A stretch of 58,756 bases of DNA, from NCBI GenBank assembly GCA_004214175.1, contig SGZH01000004.1, positions 1 to 58,756 of the forward strand, read 5' to 3'. Of the stretch, positions 10,563 to 18,780 are shown piece after piece. A model generated the notes under the pieces. That model was not told where the DNA came from. It saw only the letters and a program-made list of their open reading frames with translations, and did no database searches. The DNA is from Flavobacteriales bacterium (GTDB lineage: Bacteria > Bacteroidota > Bacteroidia > Flavobacteriales > Flavobacteriaceae). The translations under genes and the position numbers were made by a program. The stretch's first letter is position 1. Every line of letters begins with the position of its first letter.

Positions 10563-11099
10563 ATGGCATCTAAAGTTATTCACGCTTTATATTCAGACGA
10601 TGATATCTTATTACAAGCCGTAAAAAAGGTTCGTGAAAAGCATTACCATATTGAAGAAGTATACACTCCATTCCCAGTTCACGGACTTGAAAAAGCTATG
10701 GGACTTGCAGATACTAGAATTGCAATAACATCATTTTTATATGGACTAGTTGGTTTGAGTGTTGCTGTTTGGATGATGAATTTTATAATGATTCAAGATT
10801 GGCCTCAAGATATAGGTGGTAAACCAAGTTTTAGTTATTTAGAAAATATGCCTGCATTCGTCCCAGTAATGTTTGAATTAACTGTTTTTTTTGCAGCCCA
10901 TCTAATGGTGATTACGTTTTACATGAGAAGTAGGTTATGGCCCTTTAAAAAAGCTGAAAATCCTGATGTAAGAACAACGGATGATCATTTTTTAATGGTT
11001 ATAGATACTGAAAATAATGATGTAGAAAAAGCATCCAGTTTTTTAATAGAAACTGGAGCAACTGAAGTTAGTTTAATCGATAAAAAAGATGATCACTAA
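10563..11099 (+). CDS. actD: Alternative complex III subunit D (DUF3341)
   Basis: ActD is a small membrane subunit of the Act complex. The 178-residue DUF3341-type protein has a cytoplasmic N-terminal part (about 1-50, including YTPFPVHGLEKAMGL), two transmembrane segments (about 57-80 and 98-122), and an acidic C-terminal soluble part. The PFPVHG stretch is characteristic of the family. The gene is packed between actC (2-base gap) and actE. I see no cofactor ligands; in the known complexes this subunit is structural. Confidence 0.9.
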   Translation: MASKVIHALYSDDDILLQAVKKVREKHYHIEEVYTPFPVHGLEKAMGLADTRIAITSFLYGLVGLSVAVWMMNFIMIQDWPQDIGGKPSFSYLENMPAFVPVMFELTVFFAAHLMVITFYMRSRLWPFKKAENPDVRTTDDHFLMVIDTENNDVEKASSFLIETGATEVSLIDKKDDH

Positions 11100-11100
11100 T

Positions 11101-11727
11101 ATGAAAAGACCAGTAAATATACTCATAACATTAATCATTACAATTGTAATGGTTTCTTGTTGGACAGATAACAAAAAGCCTAACTTTCAATATATGCCTA
11201 ACATGTACGAACCTGTTGGTTATAAAACCTATGGAGAGTATAAAGGTTTTCCAAGACAAATGGAAGCTATGTTGCCCGTTTCAGGTTCCATACCAAGAGG
11301 ATGGATACCTTATGGCTATAAAAATACTCCAGAAGGAAAAGCGCTAGCTACAAAAGAGTTAAAAATACCTATAGAAGTAAATGAAGAAAACCTTTCTAAA
11401 GGAAAAGAACTATTTAATATATATTGTGCAATTTGTCATGGAAAAAAAGGAGATGGTCAAGGAACTTTAGTTAAAAGAGAAAAGTTTCTTGGAATTCCGA
11501 GTCTTGCTGATAAAGGAAGAAATATAACTGAAGGTGATATTTATCATGTGATGATGTACGGATTAAATTCAATGGGATCTTATGCTTCTCAAACTAACGA
11601 AAAGGAAAGGTGGCAGATTACAATGCACGCTTTAGATTTAAAATCTAAACTGAATGGTGAACCTTTGTGGTCATCAACACAGAATGACCCAACGGAAAAA
11701 GAAACTACTTCAGAAAAAGCAAACTAA
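11101..11727 (+). CDS. actE: Alternative complex III subunit E, monoheme cytochrome c lipoprotein
   Basis: ActE is a membrane-anchored monoheme cytochrome c. I prefer the ATG at 11101 (208 residues) over the in-frame ATG at 11089, because 11101 lies just after the actD stop and gives a compact lipoprotein signal MKRPVNILI...VMVSC with Cys at about residue 18. One heme motif, CAICHG, lies near residue 107 in the context NIYCAICHGKKGDGQG, and a Met-rich region follows (MMYGLNSMGSYASQ) that could supply the axial Met. It probably passes electrons towards the oxidase encoded downstream. The C-terminal tail (about 190-208) is Ser/Thr/Glu-rich. Confidence 0.9.
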   Translation: MKRPVNILITLIITIVMVSCWTDNKKPNFQYMPNMYEPVGYKTYGEYKGFPRQMEAMLPVSGSIPRGWIPYGYKNTPEGKALATKELKIPIEVNEENLSKGKELFNIYCAICHGKKGDGQGTLVKREKFLGIPSLADKGRNITEGDIYHVMMYGLNSMGSYASQTNEKERWQITMHALDLKSKLNGEPLWSSTQNDPTEKETTSEKAN

Positions 11728-11754
11728 TTAAAGAATAAAGAGAACAGCTAAGAT

Positions 11755-13074
11755 ATGTATACGTTACCAAGTAAATTAAAGTTTTTTGCAATTATTCTTA
11801 TGGTAATTGGCGCCCTAGGAATCGTAACAGGCTTTCTTTCCACTCCAAGTAATACTGAGGAGGTGAAAGAAATATTAGCATCTAGTCATGATGATGGACA
11901 TCAAGTAGAAGCTACTCATACTGAAAGTTATGATTCACAATCCCATGATGAAAATACTCACCATGATGATAGCCATTACGAACATGTGTTGCATCAATTA
12001 CAGAATAGACCCTGGTCTTCTTTATATATTGCAAGCTTCTTATTTTTTATGATATCTCTAGGCGTTCTAGCATTTTATGCTATTCAAATTGCATCTCAAG
12101 CAGGATGGTCGCCAGTACTTTTTAGAGTTATGGAAGGAATAACTTCTTATTTGATTCCTGGAGGAATTATTATGTTAATACTAATTGGTCTTTCTGCATT
12201 TCATTTCAATCATTTATTTGTATGGGCTGATCCAGAGGTGGTCGCACATGATAAAATAATACAAGGTAAATCAGGATGGTTAAATAGTTGGGGAGTTCTT
12301 GTAAGAGCAATTATATTTATTGGTGGTTGGGTAGCTTATCGTCAAATATCTCTTAAATTATCAAGAAAGCAGGACGAAGCTACAGATGGCAAATGGTTTA
12401 AAAAAAGTTTTAAAATTTCAGCAGGATTTTTAGTCTTTTTTATTTACACAGAATCTGTAATGTCTTGGGATTGGTTAATGAGTTTTGATCCGCATTGGTT
12501 CAGTACATTGTTTGGATGGTATGTTTTTGCCGGTATGGTAGTTTGTGGAATAACTACTATTGCCCTGGTTACTATAACCTTAAAAGCTCAAGGTTATTTG
12601 GAATATGTAAACGATAGTCATATTCATGATTTAGCTAAATTTATGTTTGGATTTAGTATTTTTTGGACTTATTTGTGGTTTTCGCAATTTATGCTGATAT
12701 GGTATGCTAATATTCCAGAAGAGGTTACCTATTTTGTAACTAGAATAGAAGACTTCAAATTGCCATTTTTTGGGATGGTAGTTTTAAATTTTATTTTTCC
12801 AATTCTGGTACTAATGAATAGTGATTATAAGCGAGTAAATTGGTTTGTTATAATATCCGGAATAGTTATAATTATTGGACATTATGTAGATTTATTTGTG
12901 ATGGTTATGCCCGGAACTGTTGGGACTTCTTGGTATTTTGGAATTTCTGAATTGAGTTCTGTTATATTTTTCCTAGGCTTGTTTATATATGTTGTATTTA
13001 CCGCTTTAACAAAGGCACCATTATTAGCTAAAGGAAACCCTTTTTTAAAGGAAAGTAAAAATTTTCATTATTAA
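11755..13074 (+). CDS. actF: Alternative complex III subunit F, NrfD-like membrane protein
   Basis: ActF is the second NrfD-like multi-spanning subunit of the Act complex. The 439-residue protein has one N-terminal membrane segment (about 9-29) and then a His/Asp/Glu-rich extramembrane loop (about 40-82; segments such as HDENTHHDDSHYEHVLH). About nine further hydrophobic segments follow. The charged residues within the helices and the SWDWLMSFDPHWFSTLFG stretch are typical. It sits between actE and coxB with short gaps. The His-rich loop is longer than the core family needs and could bind metal ions; that is inference only. Confidence 0.9.
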   Translation: MYTLPSKLKFFAIILMVIGALGIVTGFLSTPSNTEEVKEILASSHDDGHQVEATHTESYDSQSHDENTHHDDSHYEHVLHQLQNRPWSSLYIASFLFFMISLGVLAFYAIQIASQAGWSPVLFRVMEGITSYLIPGGIIMLILIGLSAFHFNHLFVWADPEVVAHDKIIQGKSGWLNSWGVLVRAIIFIGGWVAYRQISLKLSRKQDEATDGKWFKKSFKISAGFLVFFIYTESVMSWDWLMSFDPHWFSTLFGWYVFAGMVVCGITTIALVTITLKAQGYLEYVNDSHIHDLAKFMFGFSIFWTYLWFSQFMLIWYANIPEEVTYFVTRIEDFKLPFFGMVVLNFIFPILVLMNSDYKRVNWFVIISGIVIIIGHYVDLFVMVMPGTVGTSWYFGISELSSVIFFLGLFIYVVFTALTKAPLLAKGNPFLKESKNFHY

Positions 13075-13097
13075 TTTAATTTATTGAAAAGATAACG

Positions 13098-14165
13098 ATG
13101 ACCGCATTTTTAATAATTTTAGTAATCATTCTTTTTGGAGTAGCTGTCTGGCAGATGAATAAAGTATTCCAATTATCAAAGTCACCAAAATCTGAAGATT
13201 CATCAGAAATAGCATCAGATAGTGACAATAACACGCAAGGGTATTTAATGTTAGCCTTTGTATTTTTTATATATGGAATTTTAGCATATTGTTTTTGGGA
13301 ATGGGGTGATGTAATGCTTCCTGTTTCTGCTTCTGAACATGGGATCCAAATAGATCAGTTGATGCTAACTTCTATGATTATTATTTTTGCTGTAGGTATT
13401 TTTACACAGTGGTTACTGCACTATTTTGCTTTTGTTTATAGAGGTAGTAAAGAAAAAAAAGCACTATTTTATGCTGAAAACCACCGATTAGAATTTATCT
13501 GGACGATCATACCTGTTATTGTATTAGCAGCTTTAATAATTTATGGATTATTTACTTGGTCTGATATTATGTATGTTGATGAAGATGAAGATCCATTAGT
13601 AGTAGAATTATATGCCTACCAATTTGATTGGAGAGCTAGGTATTCAGGAAATGACAATACCTTAGGCAAGGCCAATGTTAGACTTATAGAAGGGGTAAAC
13701 CAATTAGGAGTTGATATTTCAGACCCCAATGGCCAAGATGATAAAGTTGTAAATGAACTTCACTTACCGTTAGGAAGAAAAGTTTTATTTAAAATGAGGT
13801 CTCAGGACGTTTTACACTCCGCATATATGCCCCATTTTAGAGCACAAATGAATTGTGTGCCAGGTATGATTACCCAATTTGCTTTTACGCCATCAATGAC
13901 AACTAACGATATGCGAATGAATGATGAAGTAATTGCAAAAGTGGAGCATATTAACCAAATTAGAAGAGAAAAAAATATTGAACTATTAGCAAAAGGGGAA
14001 GAAGTATTAGAAATGTATGAATTTGATTATTTATTACTTTGCAATAAGATATGCGGAAGTAATCATTTTAATATGCAAATGAAAATTATTGTAGACACTG
14101 AAGAAGACTACAATACTTGGTTAGCTGAACAAGCTACAATTGCTGAAACTATAAAAACTAAATAA
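13098..14165 (+). CDS. coxB: Cytochrome c oxidase subunit II
   Basis: Subunit II carries the binuclear CuA centre that accepts electrons from cytochrome c. The 355-residue protein has an extra N-terminal membrane segment (about 3-20), two further helices (about 48-72 and 88-115, with another near 133-155), and a periplasmic cupredoxin domain. The CuA ligands are intact: His240 (VLHSAYMPHF), Cys315, Cys319, His323 and Met326 in CNKICGSNHFNM. The usual Glu of CSEIC is Lys here. An insertion of about 35 charged residues (about 268-305) lies before the second ligand cluster, a feature I associate with Bacteroidota subunit II. It lies 16 bases before coxA. Confidence 0.95.
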   Translation: MTAFLIILVIILFGVAVWQMNKVFQLSKSPKSEDSSEIASDSDNNTQGYLMLAFVFFIYGILAYCFWEWGDVMLPVSASEHGIQIDQLMLTSMIIIFAVGIFTQWLLHYFAFVYRGSKEKKALFYAENHRLEFIWTIIPVIVLAALIIYGLFTWSDIMYVDEDEDPLVVELYAYQFDWRARYSGNDNTLGKANVRLIEGVNQLGVDISDPNGQDDKVVNELHLPLGRKVLFKMRSQDVLHSAYMPHFRAQMNCVPGMITQFAFTPSMTTNDMRMNDEVIAKVEHINQIRREKNIELLAKGEEVLEMYEFDYLLLCNKICGSNHFNMQMKIIVDTEEDYNTWLAEQATIAETIKTK

Positions 14166-14181
14166 ATAGCTTAAAATAGAT

Positions 14182-15993
14182 ATGTCAGAACACGCTAACA
14201 ATCACGATGATCACGGACATCACCATAAAGAAACTTTTGTAACCAAATATATTTTTAGTCAAGATCATAAAATGATTTCTAAGCAATACCTAATCACAGG
14301 ATTGTTTATGGGAATCATTGGTATCGCAATGTCATTACTTTTCAGATTACAACTTGCTTGGCCAGATCACCAGTTTACTATTTATGAAATTTTTCTTGGA
14401 AAATGGGGAGAAAACGGAGTTATGGATCCTAATGTATACTTATCTTTAGTTACCATTCATGGAACTATTATGGTATTTTTTGTTTTAACTGCGGGGTTAA
14501 GCGGTACGTTTAGTAATTTATTAATACCCTTACAGATTGGGGCCCGTGATATGGCTTCAGGATTTCTCAATATGGTTTCTTATTGGTTATTCTTTTTATC
14601 AAGTGTTGTTATGGTGCTTTCTCTTTTTGTTGAAGCTGGACCTGCAGCGGCCGGTTGGACTATTTATCCGCCACTAAGTGCTTTGCCACAAGCGATGCCA
14701 GGATCTGGCGCAGGAATGACACTTTGGTTAGTTTCAATGGCAATTTTTATAGCTTCATCTCTTCTAGGGTCATTAAATTACATAGTAACAGTTATTAATC
14801 TAAGAACCAAAGGAATGTCAATGACTAGACTTCCATTGACAATTTGGGCATTCTTTTTAACTGCAATAATTGGTGTTGTTTCGTTTCCTGTATTATTATC
14901 TGCAGCTTTAATGCTTATTATGGATAGAAGTTTTGGAACATCCTTTTTTCTGTCTGATATTTATATCGCAGGTGAAGTTTTACATAACCAAGGAGGATCT
15001 CCGGTTCTATTTGAGCATTTATTTTGGTTCCTAGGCCATCCAGAGGTTTATATAGTAATATTACCTGCTATGGGGTTAGTTTCTGAAATAATGGCGACAA
15101 ATGCTCGTAAACCTATATTTGGTTATCGAGCTATGGTAATATCAATTTTAGCTATTGCTTTTCTCTCAACTATAGTTTGGGGTCACCATATGTTTATAAC
15201 AGGAATGAACCCATTTTTAGGATCGGTATTTACTTTTACTACCTTATTAATTGCAATACCTTCCGCGGTAAAAGCATTTAATTGGATTACAACTTTATGG
15301 AAAGGAAATCTAAAGATGAATCCAGCTATGTTATTTTCTATAGGTTTTGTATCTACTTTTATAAGTGGTGGTTTAACCGGGATCATTTTAGGAGATAGCG
15401 CACTCGATATTAATGTTCATGATACTATGTTTGTGGTAGCTCACTTTCACTTAGTAATGGGAATATCAGCTTTGTATGGTCTTTTTGCAGGTGTTTATCA
15501 CTGGTTCCCAAAAATGTTTGAAGGAAGATTGTTAAATAAAAAATTAGGATATATCCATTTTTGGATTACTGCTGTAGGAGCTTATGGGGTATTTTTCCCA
15601 ATGCATTTTATTGGTATGGCAGGATTACCTAGAAGATATTATACCAATACTAATTTCCCATACTTTGATGATTTATTAGAGGTAAATGTTGTTATATCTG
15701 TTTTTGCTTTTATTACTGCAGCCGGGCAATTATTTTTCCTATATAACTTTATACATTCAATGTTTTATGGAAAAATGGGGAATAAAAACCCTTGGGATTC
15801 CACAACGCTCGAGTGGACAGCTGAAGTCAAACATATTCATGGAAATTGGGATGGTCCAATACCAGAGGTTCATCGTTGGTCTTACGATTACAGTAAGATG
15901 AATAAAGACAATTCAGACTATGTACTTCCGGGACAAGATTATATTCCACAACATATACCGCTTCAAGATAATGAAGATGAATTAATGCATTAA
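14182..15993 (+). CDS. coxA: Cytochrome c oxidase subunit I (aa3 type, A1 family)
   Basis: This is the catalytic subunit, which reduces O2 at the heme a3-CuB site and pumps protons. The 603-residue protein starts with a His-rich tail (HANNHDDHGHHH) followed by about twelve membrane segments. Visible ligands are His93 (low-spin heme), His286 and Tyr290 in HPEVY (CuB His and cross-linked Tyr, with the D-channel Glu288), His335-His336 (CuB), and His421 and His423 (heme a3 and heme a). HPEVY marks the A1 type. It is the last gene of the act-cox operon, closed by a terminator. Subunits III and IV are about 14 kb downstream. Confidence 0.97.
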   Translation: MSEHANNHDDHGHHHKETFVTKYIFSQDHKMISKQYLITGLFMGIIGIAMSLLFRLQLAWPDHQFTIYEIFLGKWGENGVMDPNVYLSLVTIHGTIMVFFVLTAGLSGTFSNLLIPLQIGARDMASGFLNMVSYWLFFLSSVVMVLSLFVEAGPAAAGWTIYPPLSALPQAMPGSGAGMTLWLVSMAIFIASSLLGSLNYIVTVINLRTKGMSMTRLPLTIWAFFLTAIIGVVSFPVLLSAALMLIMDRSFGTSFFLSDIYIAGEVLHNQGGSPVLFEHLFWFLGHPEVYIVILPAMGLVSEIMATNARKPIFGYRAMVISILAIAFLSTIVWGHHMFITGMNPFLGSVFTFTTLLIAIPSAVKAFNWITTLWKGNLKMNPAMLFSIGFVSTFISGGLTGIILGDSALDINVHDTMFVVAHFHLVMGISALYGLFAGVYHWFPKMFEGRLLNKKLGYIHFWITAVGAYGVFFPMHFIGMAGLPRRYYTNTNFPYFDDLLEVNVVISVFAFITAAGQLFFLYNFIHSMFYGKMGNKNPWDSTTLEWTAEVKHIHGNWDGPIPEVHRWSYDYSKMNKDNSDYVLPGQDYIPQHIPLQDNEDELMH

Positions 15994-16025
15994 AGTTTAA
16001 GGATAATTAAATTTTTCTAATTAGC

Positions 16026-16059
16026 ACAAAAAAGCCTTTTGATTTCAAAAGGTTTTTTT
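16026..16059 (+). terminator. Rho-independent terminator of the act-cox operon
   Basis: CCTTTTG (16035-16041) pairs with CAAAAGG (16046-16052) across a four-base loop. The stem is preceded by an A-run and followed by TTTTTTT. It lies 33 bases after the coxA stop and just before the ruvB promoter. Confidence 0.85.
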
Positions 16060-16091
16060 ATTTATTAAATTAATGGTTCCCTTTCGATTTG

Positions 16092-16099
16092 TATATTTG
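16092..16099 (+). promoter_or_regulatory. ruvB promoter -7 element, nearly leaderless
   Basis: TATATTTG is an exact TAnnTTTG match that ends only five bases before the ruvB ATG at 16105. The expected start of transcription would fall at or within about two bases of the start codon. No clear TTG lies at the -33 position (ATG at 16073-16075 is the nearest). The element follows directly after the act-cox terminator, which supports a promoter here. Confidence 0.55.
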
Positions 16100-16104
16100 T
16101 TTCT

Positions 16105-17127
16105 ATGAATGAACATTTAGATCCATCTGATGAAAATTTTACTTCGGAAGAATTTGAGATAGAAAAAAAATTGCGCCCTCTGACTTTTGAAGACTTTTCA
16201 GGACAAGACCAAGTTCTTGAAAATTTAAAAATATTTGTTCAGGCTGCAAACTTAAGAAGCGAAGCTTTAGATCATACCTTATTTCATGGGCCTCCTGGTC
16301 TTGGAAAAACTACCTTGGCTCATATTCTCTCCAACGAATTAGAAGTTGGTATTAAAGTTACTTCTGGACCAGTTCTAGATAAACCAGGCGATTTAGCTGG
16401 TCTACTAACAAATTTAGAGGAACGAGATGTTTTATTTATTGACGAAATACACAGGCTAAGTCCAATTGTCGAAGAGTATCTGTATTCTGCAATGGAAGAC
16501 TATAAAATTGATATTATGATTGAGTCAGGTCCAAACGCAAGATCTGTTCAAATTAATTTGAATCCATTTACCTTGGTAGGTGCCACAACACGATCCGGTT
16601 TGTTAACGGCACCAATGCGTGCTAGATTTGGTATTTCATCCAGATTACAATATTATACGACTGATTTATTGACGACTATTGTTCAACGAAGTGCATTAAT
16701 ACTTGGAGTTCCAATTAGTATGGAAGCTGCTATAGAAATTGCAGGTAGAAGTAGAGGTACACCACGGATAGCTAATGCATTATTAAGAAGAGTAAGAGAT
16801 TTTGCCCAAATTAAAGGAGACGGTAATATTGATATAAAGATTGCTAAGTTTGCTCTAAAGGCTTTGAATGTTGATGCACATGGTTTAGATGAAATGGATA
16901 ATAGAATTTTAACTACTATTATAGAAAAATTTAAAGGTGGTCCAGTTGGTATCACAACCTTAGCTACTGCTGTTTCAGAAAGTTCTGAAACCATAGAAGA
17001 AGTTTATGAGCCTTTTTTAATACAACAAGGATTTATAATGAGAACTCCCAGAGGAAGGGAGGTGACAGAAGCTGCTTATAAACATTTAGGAAAAACTAAG
17101 GGTCCAAGTCAAGGTGGTCTGTTTTAA
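16105..17127 (+). CDS. ruvB: Holliday junction branch migration helicase RuvB
   Basis: RuvB is the hexameric AAA+ motor that drives branch migration with RuvA. The 340-residue protein has Walker A GPPGLGKT at 62-69 and Walker B DEIH at 113-116. Sensor 1 lies in GATTRSGLL and the arginine finger region in MRARFG. A C-terminal winged helix (about 260-330) ends near the conserved TPRGR. Length and motifs are normal. queG begins two bases after the stop, so the two form an operon. ruvA is about 1.1 kb downstream on the same strand, beyond queG, with its own promoter. Confidence 0.98.
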   Translation: MNEHLDPSDENFTSEEFEIEKKLRPLTFEDFSGQDQVLENLKIFVQAANLRSEALDHTLFHGPPGLGKTTLAHILSNELEVGIKVTSGPVLDKPGDLAGLLTNLEERDVLFIDEIHRLSPIVEEYLYSAMEDYKIDIMIESGPNARSVQINLNPFTLVGATTRSGLLTAPMRARFGISSRLQYYTTDLLTTIVQRSALILGVPISMEAAIEIAGRSRGTPRIANALLRRVRDFAQIKGDGNIDIKIAKFALKALNVDAHGLDEMDNRILTTIIEKFKGGPVGITTLATAVSESSETIEEVYEPFLIQQGFIMRTPRGREVTEAAYKHLGKTKGPSQGGLF

Positions 17128-17129
17128 CT

Positions 17130-18056
17130 TTGGATTTTAAATCAACTCATACAGAATTGATTAAAAATGAAGCAAAAAGACTTGGCTTCCTTTCTTGTGG
17201 TATCAGTAAAGCAGATTTTCTAGAAGAAGAAGCACCTCGTCTAGAGCAGTGGCTTAATAAAAATATGCATGGCGAAATGCAGTATATGGAAAATCATTTC
17301 GATAAACGGCTAGATCCTACAAAACTCGTTGAAGACTCAAAATCGGTAGTTTCTTTATTACTAAATTATTTTCCCTCTAAAGAACCGCAAGATAAAACTG
17401 CACCTAAAATTTCTAAATATGCTTATGGTTCTGATTATCATTTTGTAATAAAGAAAAAGTTGAGACAATTATTAGAATTTATTTACGAAGAAATTGGTGA
17501 AGTCTCTGGCCGGGCATTTGTAGATTCAGCTCCTGTTCTTGATAAAGCATGGGCTGCTAAAAGTGGATTAGGTTGGGTAGGTAAAAACAGCAACCTTATC
17601 ACAAAAGATACCGGTTCATTTTACTTTATTGCAGAGTTAATTATAGATTTACCATTAAATTATGACAATCCAACTACGGATCATTGTGGCACCTGTTCTG
17701 CTTGTATAGATGCTTGTCCGACAAAAGCTATTGTAGATCCCTATGTAGTAGATGGAAGTAAATGTATTTCTTATTTTACTATTGAACTAAAAAATGAACT
17801 CCCTTCTAGTATGAAAGGAAGTTTTGATAATTGGATGTTTGGATGTGATATTTGTCAAGATGTATGTCCATGGAATCGATTTAGCAAAGCTCATAGCGAA
17901 CCACTTTTCAATCCAAATGAAAAATTATTATCAATGACAAAATCTGAATGGGAAGAAATTACTGAAGAGTTATTTCAAGAAATTTTTAAAAAAAGTGCAG
18001 TTAAGAGAACTAAGTATTCAGGATTAAAAAGAAATATTAATTTTCTTAAAATATAG
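17130..18056 (+). CDS. queG: Epoxyqueuosine reductase QueG
   Basis: QueG reduces epoxyqueuosine to queuosine in tRNA anticodons, using cobalamin and two [4Fe-4S] clusters. The 308-residue protein has the N-terminal cobalamin-binding reductase domain with [12 protein letters not shown] and GLGWVGKN. A ferredoxin domain follows, with [12 protein letters not shown] from Cys186 and CDICQDVCP from Cys239. It ends shortly after the ferredoxin part, so this is the form without C-terminal HEAT-like repeats. The start is TTG at 17130, two bases after the ruvB stop; no ATG fits the conserved N-terminus. Translation is probably coupled to ruvB. Confidence 0.95.
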   Translation: MDFKSTHTELIKNEAKRLGFLSCGISKADFLEEEAPRLEQWLNKNMHGEMQYMENHFDKRLDPTKLVEDSKSVVSLLLNYFPSKEPQDKTAPKISKYAYGSDYHFVIKKKLRQLLEFIYEEIGEVSGRAFVDSAPVLDKAWAAKSGLGWVGKNSNLITKDTGSFYFIAELIIDLPLNYDNPTTDHCGTCSACIDACPTKAIVDPYVVDGSKCISYFTIELKNELPSSMKGSFDNWMFGCDICQDVCPWNRFSKAHSEPLFNPNEKLLSMTKSEWEEITEELFQEIFKKSAVKRTKYSGLKRNINFLKI

Positions 18057-18145
18057 ATATATAAAAATAGAACTTATATAAAAAAAAGATTCAAAAAAGA
18101 AGAAAAAAAGCTGAATTTTGAATGGTTTTTTAGCATTTTCAAGGA

Positions 18146-18175
18146 TTGTAGATGCAAATATTTATACTATATTTG
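18146..18175 (+). promoter_or_regulatory. Promoter of ruvA-sprA
   Basis: TTG at 18146-18148 and TATATTTG at 18168-18175 are 19 bases apart, matching the Bacteroidota housekeeping promoter on both elements. The ruvA ATG at 18196 would follow a leader of about 16 bases. The remainder of the 139-base queG-ruvA gap is A-rich with no other signal. Confidence 0.65.
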
Positions 18176-18195
18176 AGCCATCAACCGTATAGCCA

Positions 18196-18777
18196 ATGAT
18201 TACCCATTTACAGGGAAAACTTGTTGAAAAAAACCCAACTAATATAGTAATAGACTGTAATGGTGTTGGGTATTTTGTAAATATCTCATTAAATACATTT
18301 TCGAATCTCTCTGATACCGAAAGTATAAAGTTATTTATACACTTACAAGTGCGTGAAGATTCCCATACATTATTTGGTTTTTCAACTAAGGTTGAAAGAG
18401 AAATATTTAGGTTGTTAATATCTGTATCTGGTGTTGGTGCAAGTATAGCAAGAACAATGCTTTCGTCGTTAACACCAGATCAAGTTAAGGATGCAATTGC
18501 TCAAAATGATTTTGCAACCATACAATCTGTAAAAGGAATTGGATCTAAAACTGCTCAAAGAGTCGTTTTAGATTTAAAAGATAAAATATTAAAAGTTTAT
18601 GGTTTAGATGATGTTTCTGCTGTTTCAAACAATACTAATAAAAATGAGGCGTTATCTGCTCTAGAGACGCTAGGTTTTGGAAGAAAACAAGCGGAAAAAA
18701 TTTGTGATTCTATTGTAAAAAAAGATCCAAATACTTCCGTAGAGACAATTATAAAACTAGCTTTAAAAAATTTGTAA
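18196..18777 (+). CDS. ruvA: Holliday junction branch migration protein RuvA
   Basis: RuvA tetramers bind the four-way junction and load RuvB. The 193-residue protein has the N-terminal OB fold (about 1-62, MITHLQGKLVEK...GVGYFV). Two helix-hairpin-helix motifs follow (SGVGASIARTML near 77-88 and KGIGSKTAQRVV near 114-125), and then the flexible linker and C-terminal RuvB-binding domain (about 147-193). It is full length. sprA starts three bases after its stop, so ruvA and sprA share a transcript. Confidence 0.97.
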   Translation: MITHLQGKLVEKNPTNIVIDCNGVGYFVNISLNTFSNLSDTESIKLFIHLQVREDSHTLFGFSTKVEREIFRLLISVSGVGASIARTMLSSLTPDQVKDAIAQNDFATIQSVKGIGSKTAQRVVLDLKDKILKVYGLDDVSAVSNNTNKNEALSALETLGFGRKQAEKICDSIVKKDPNTSVETIIKLALKNL

Positions 18778-18780
18778 AAA

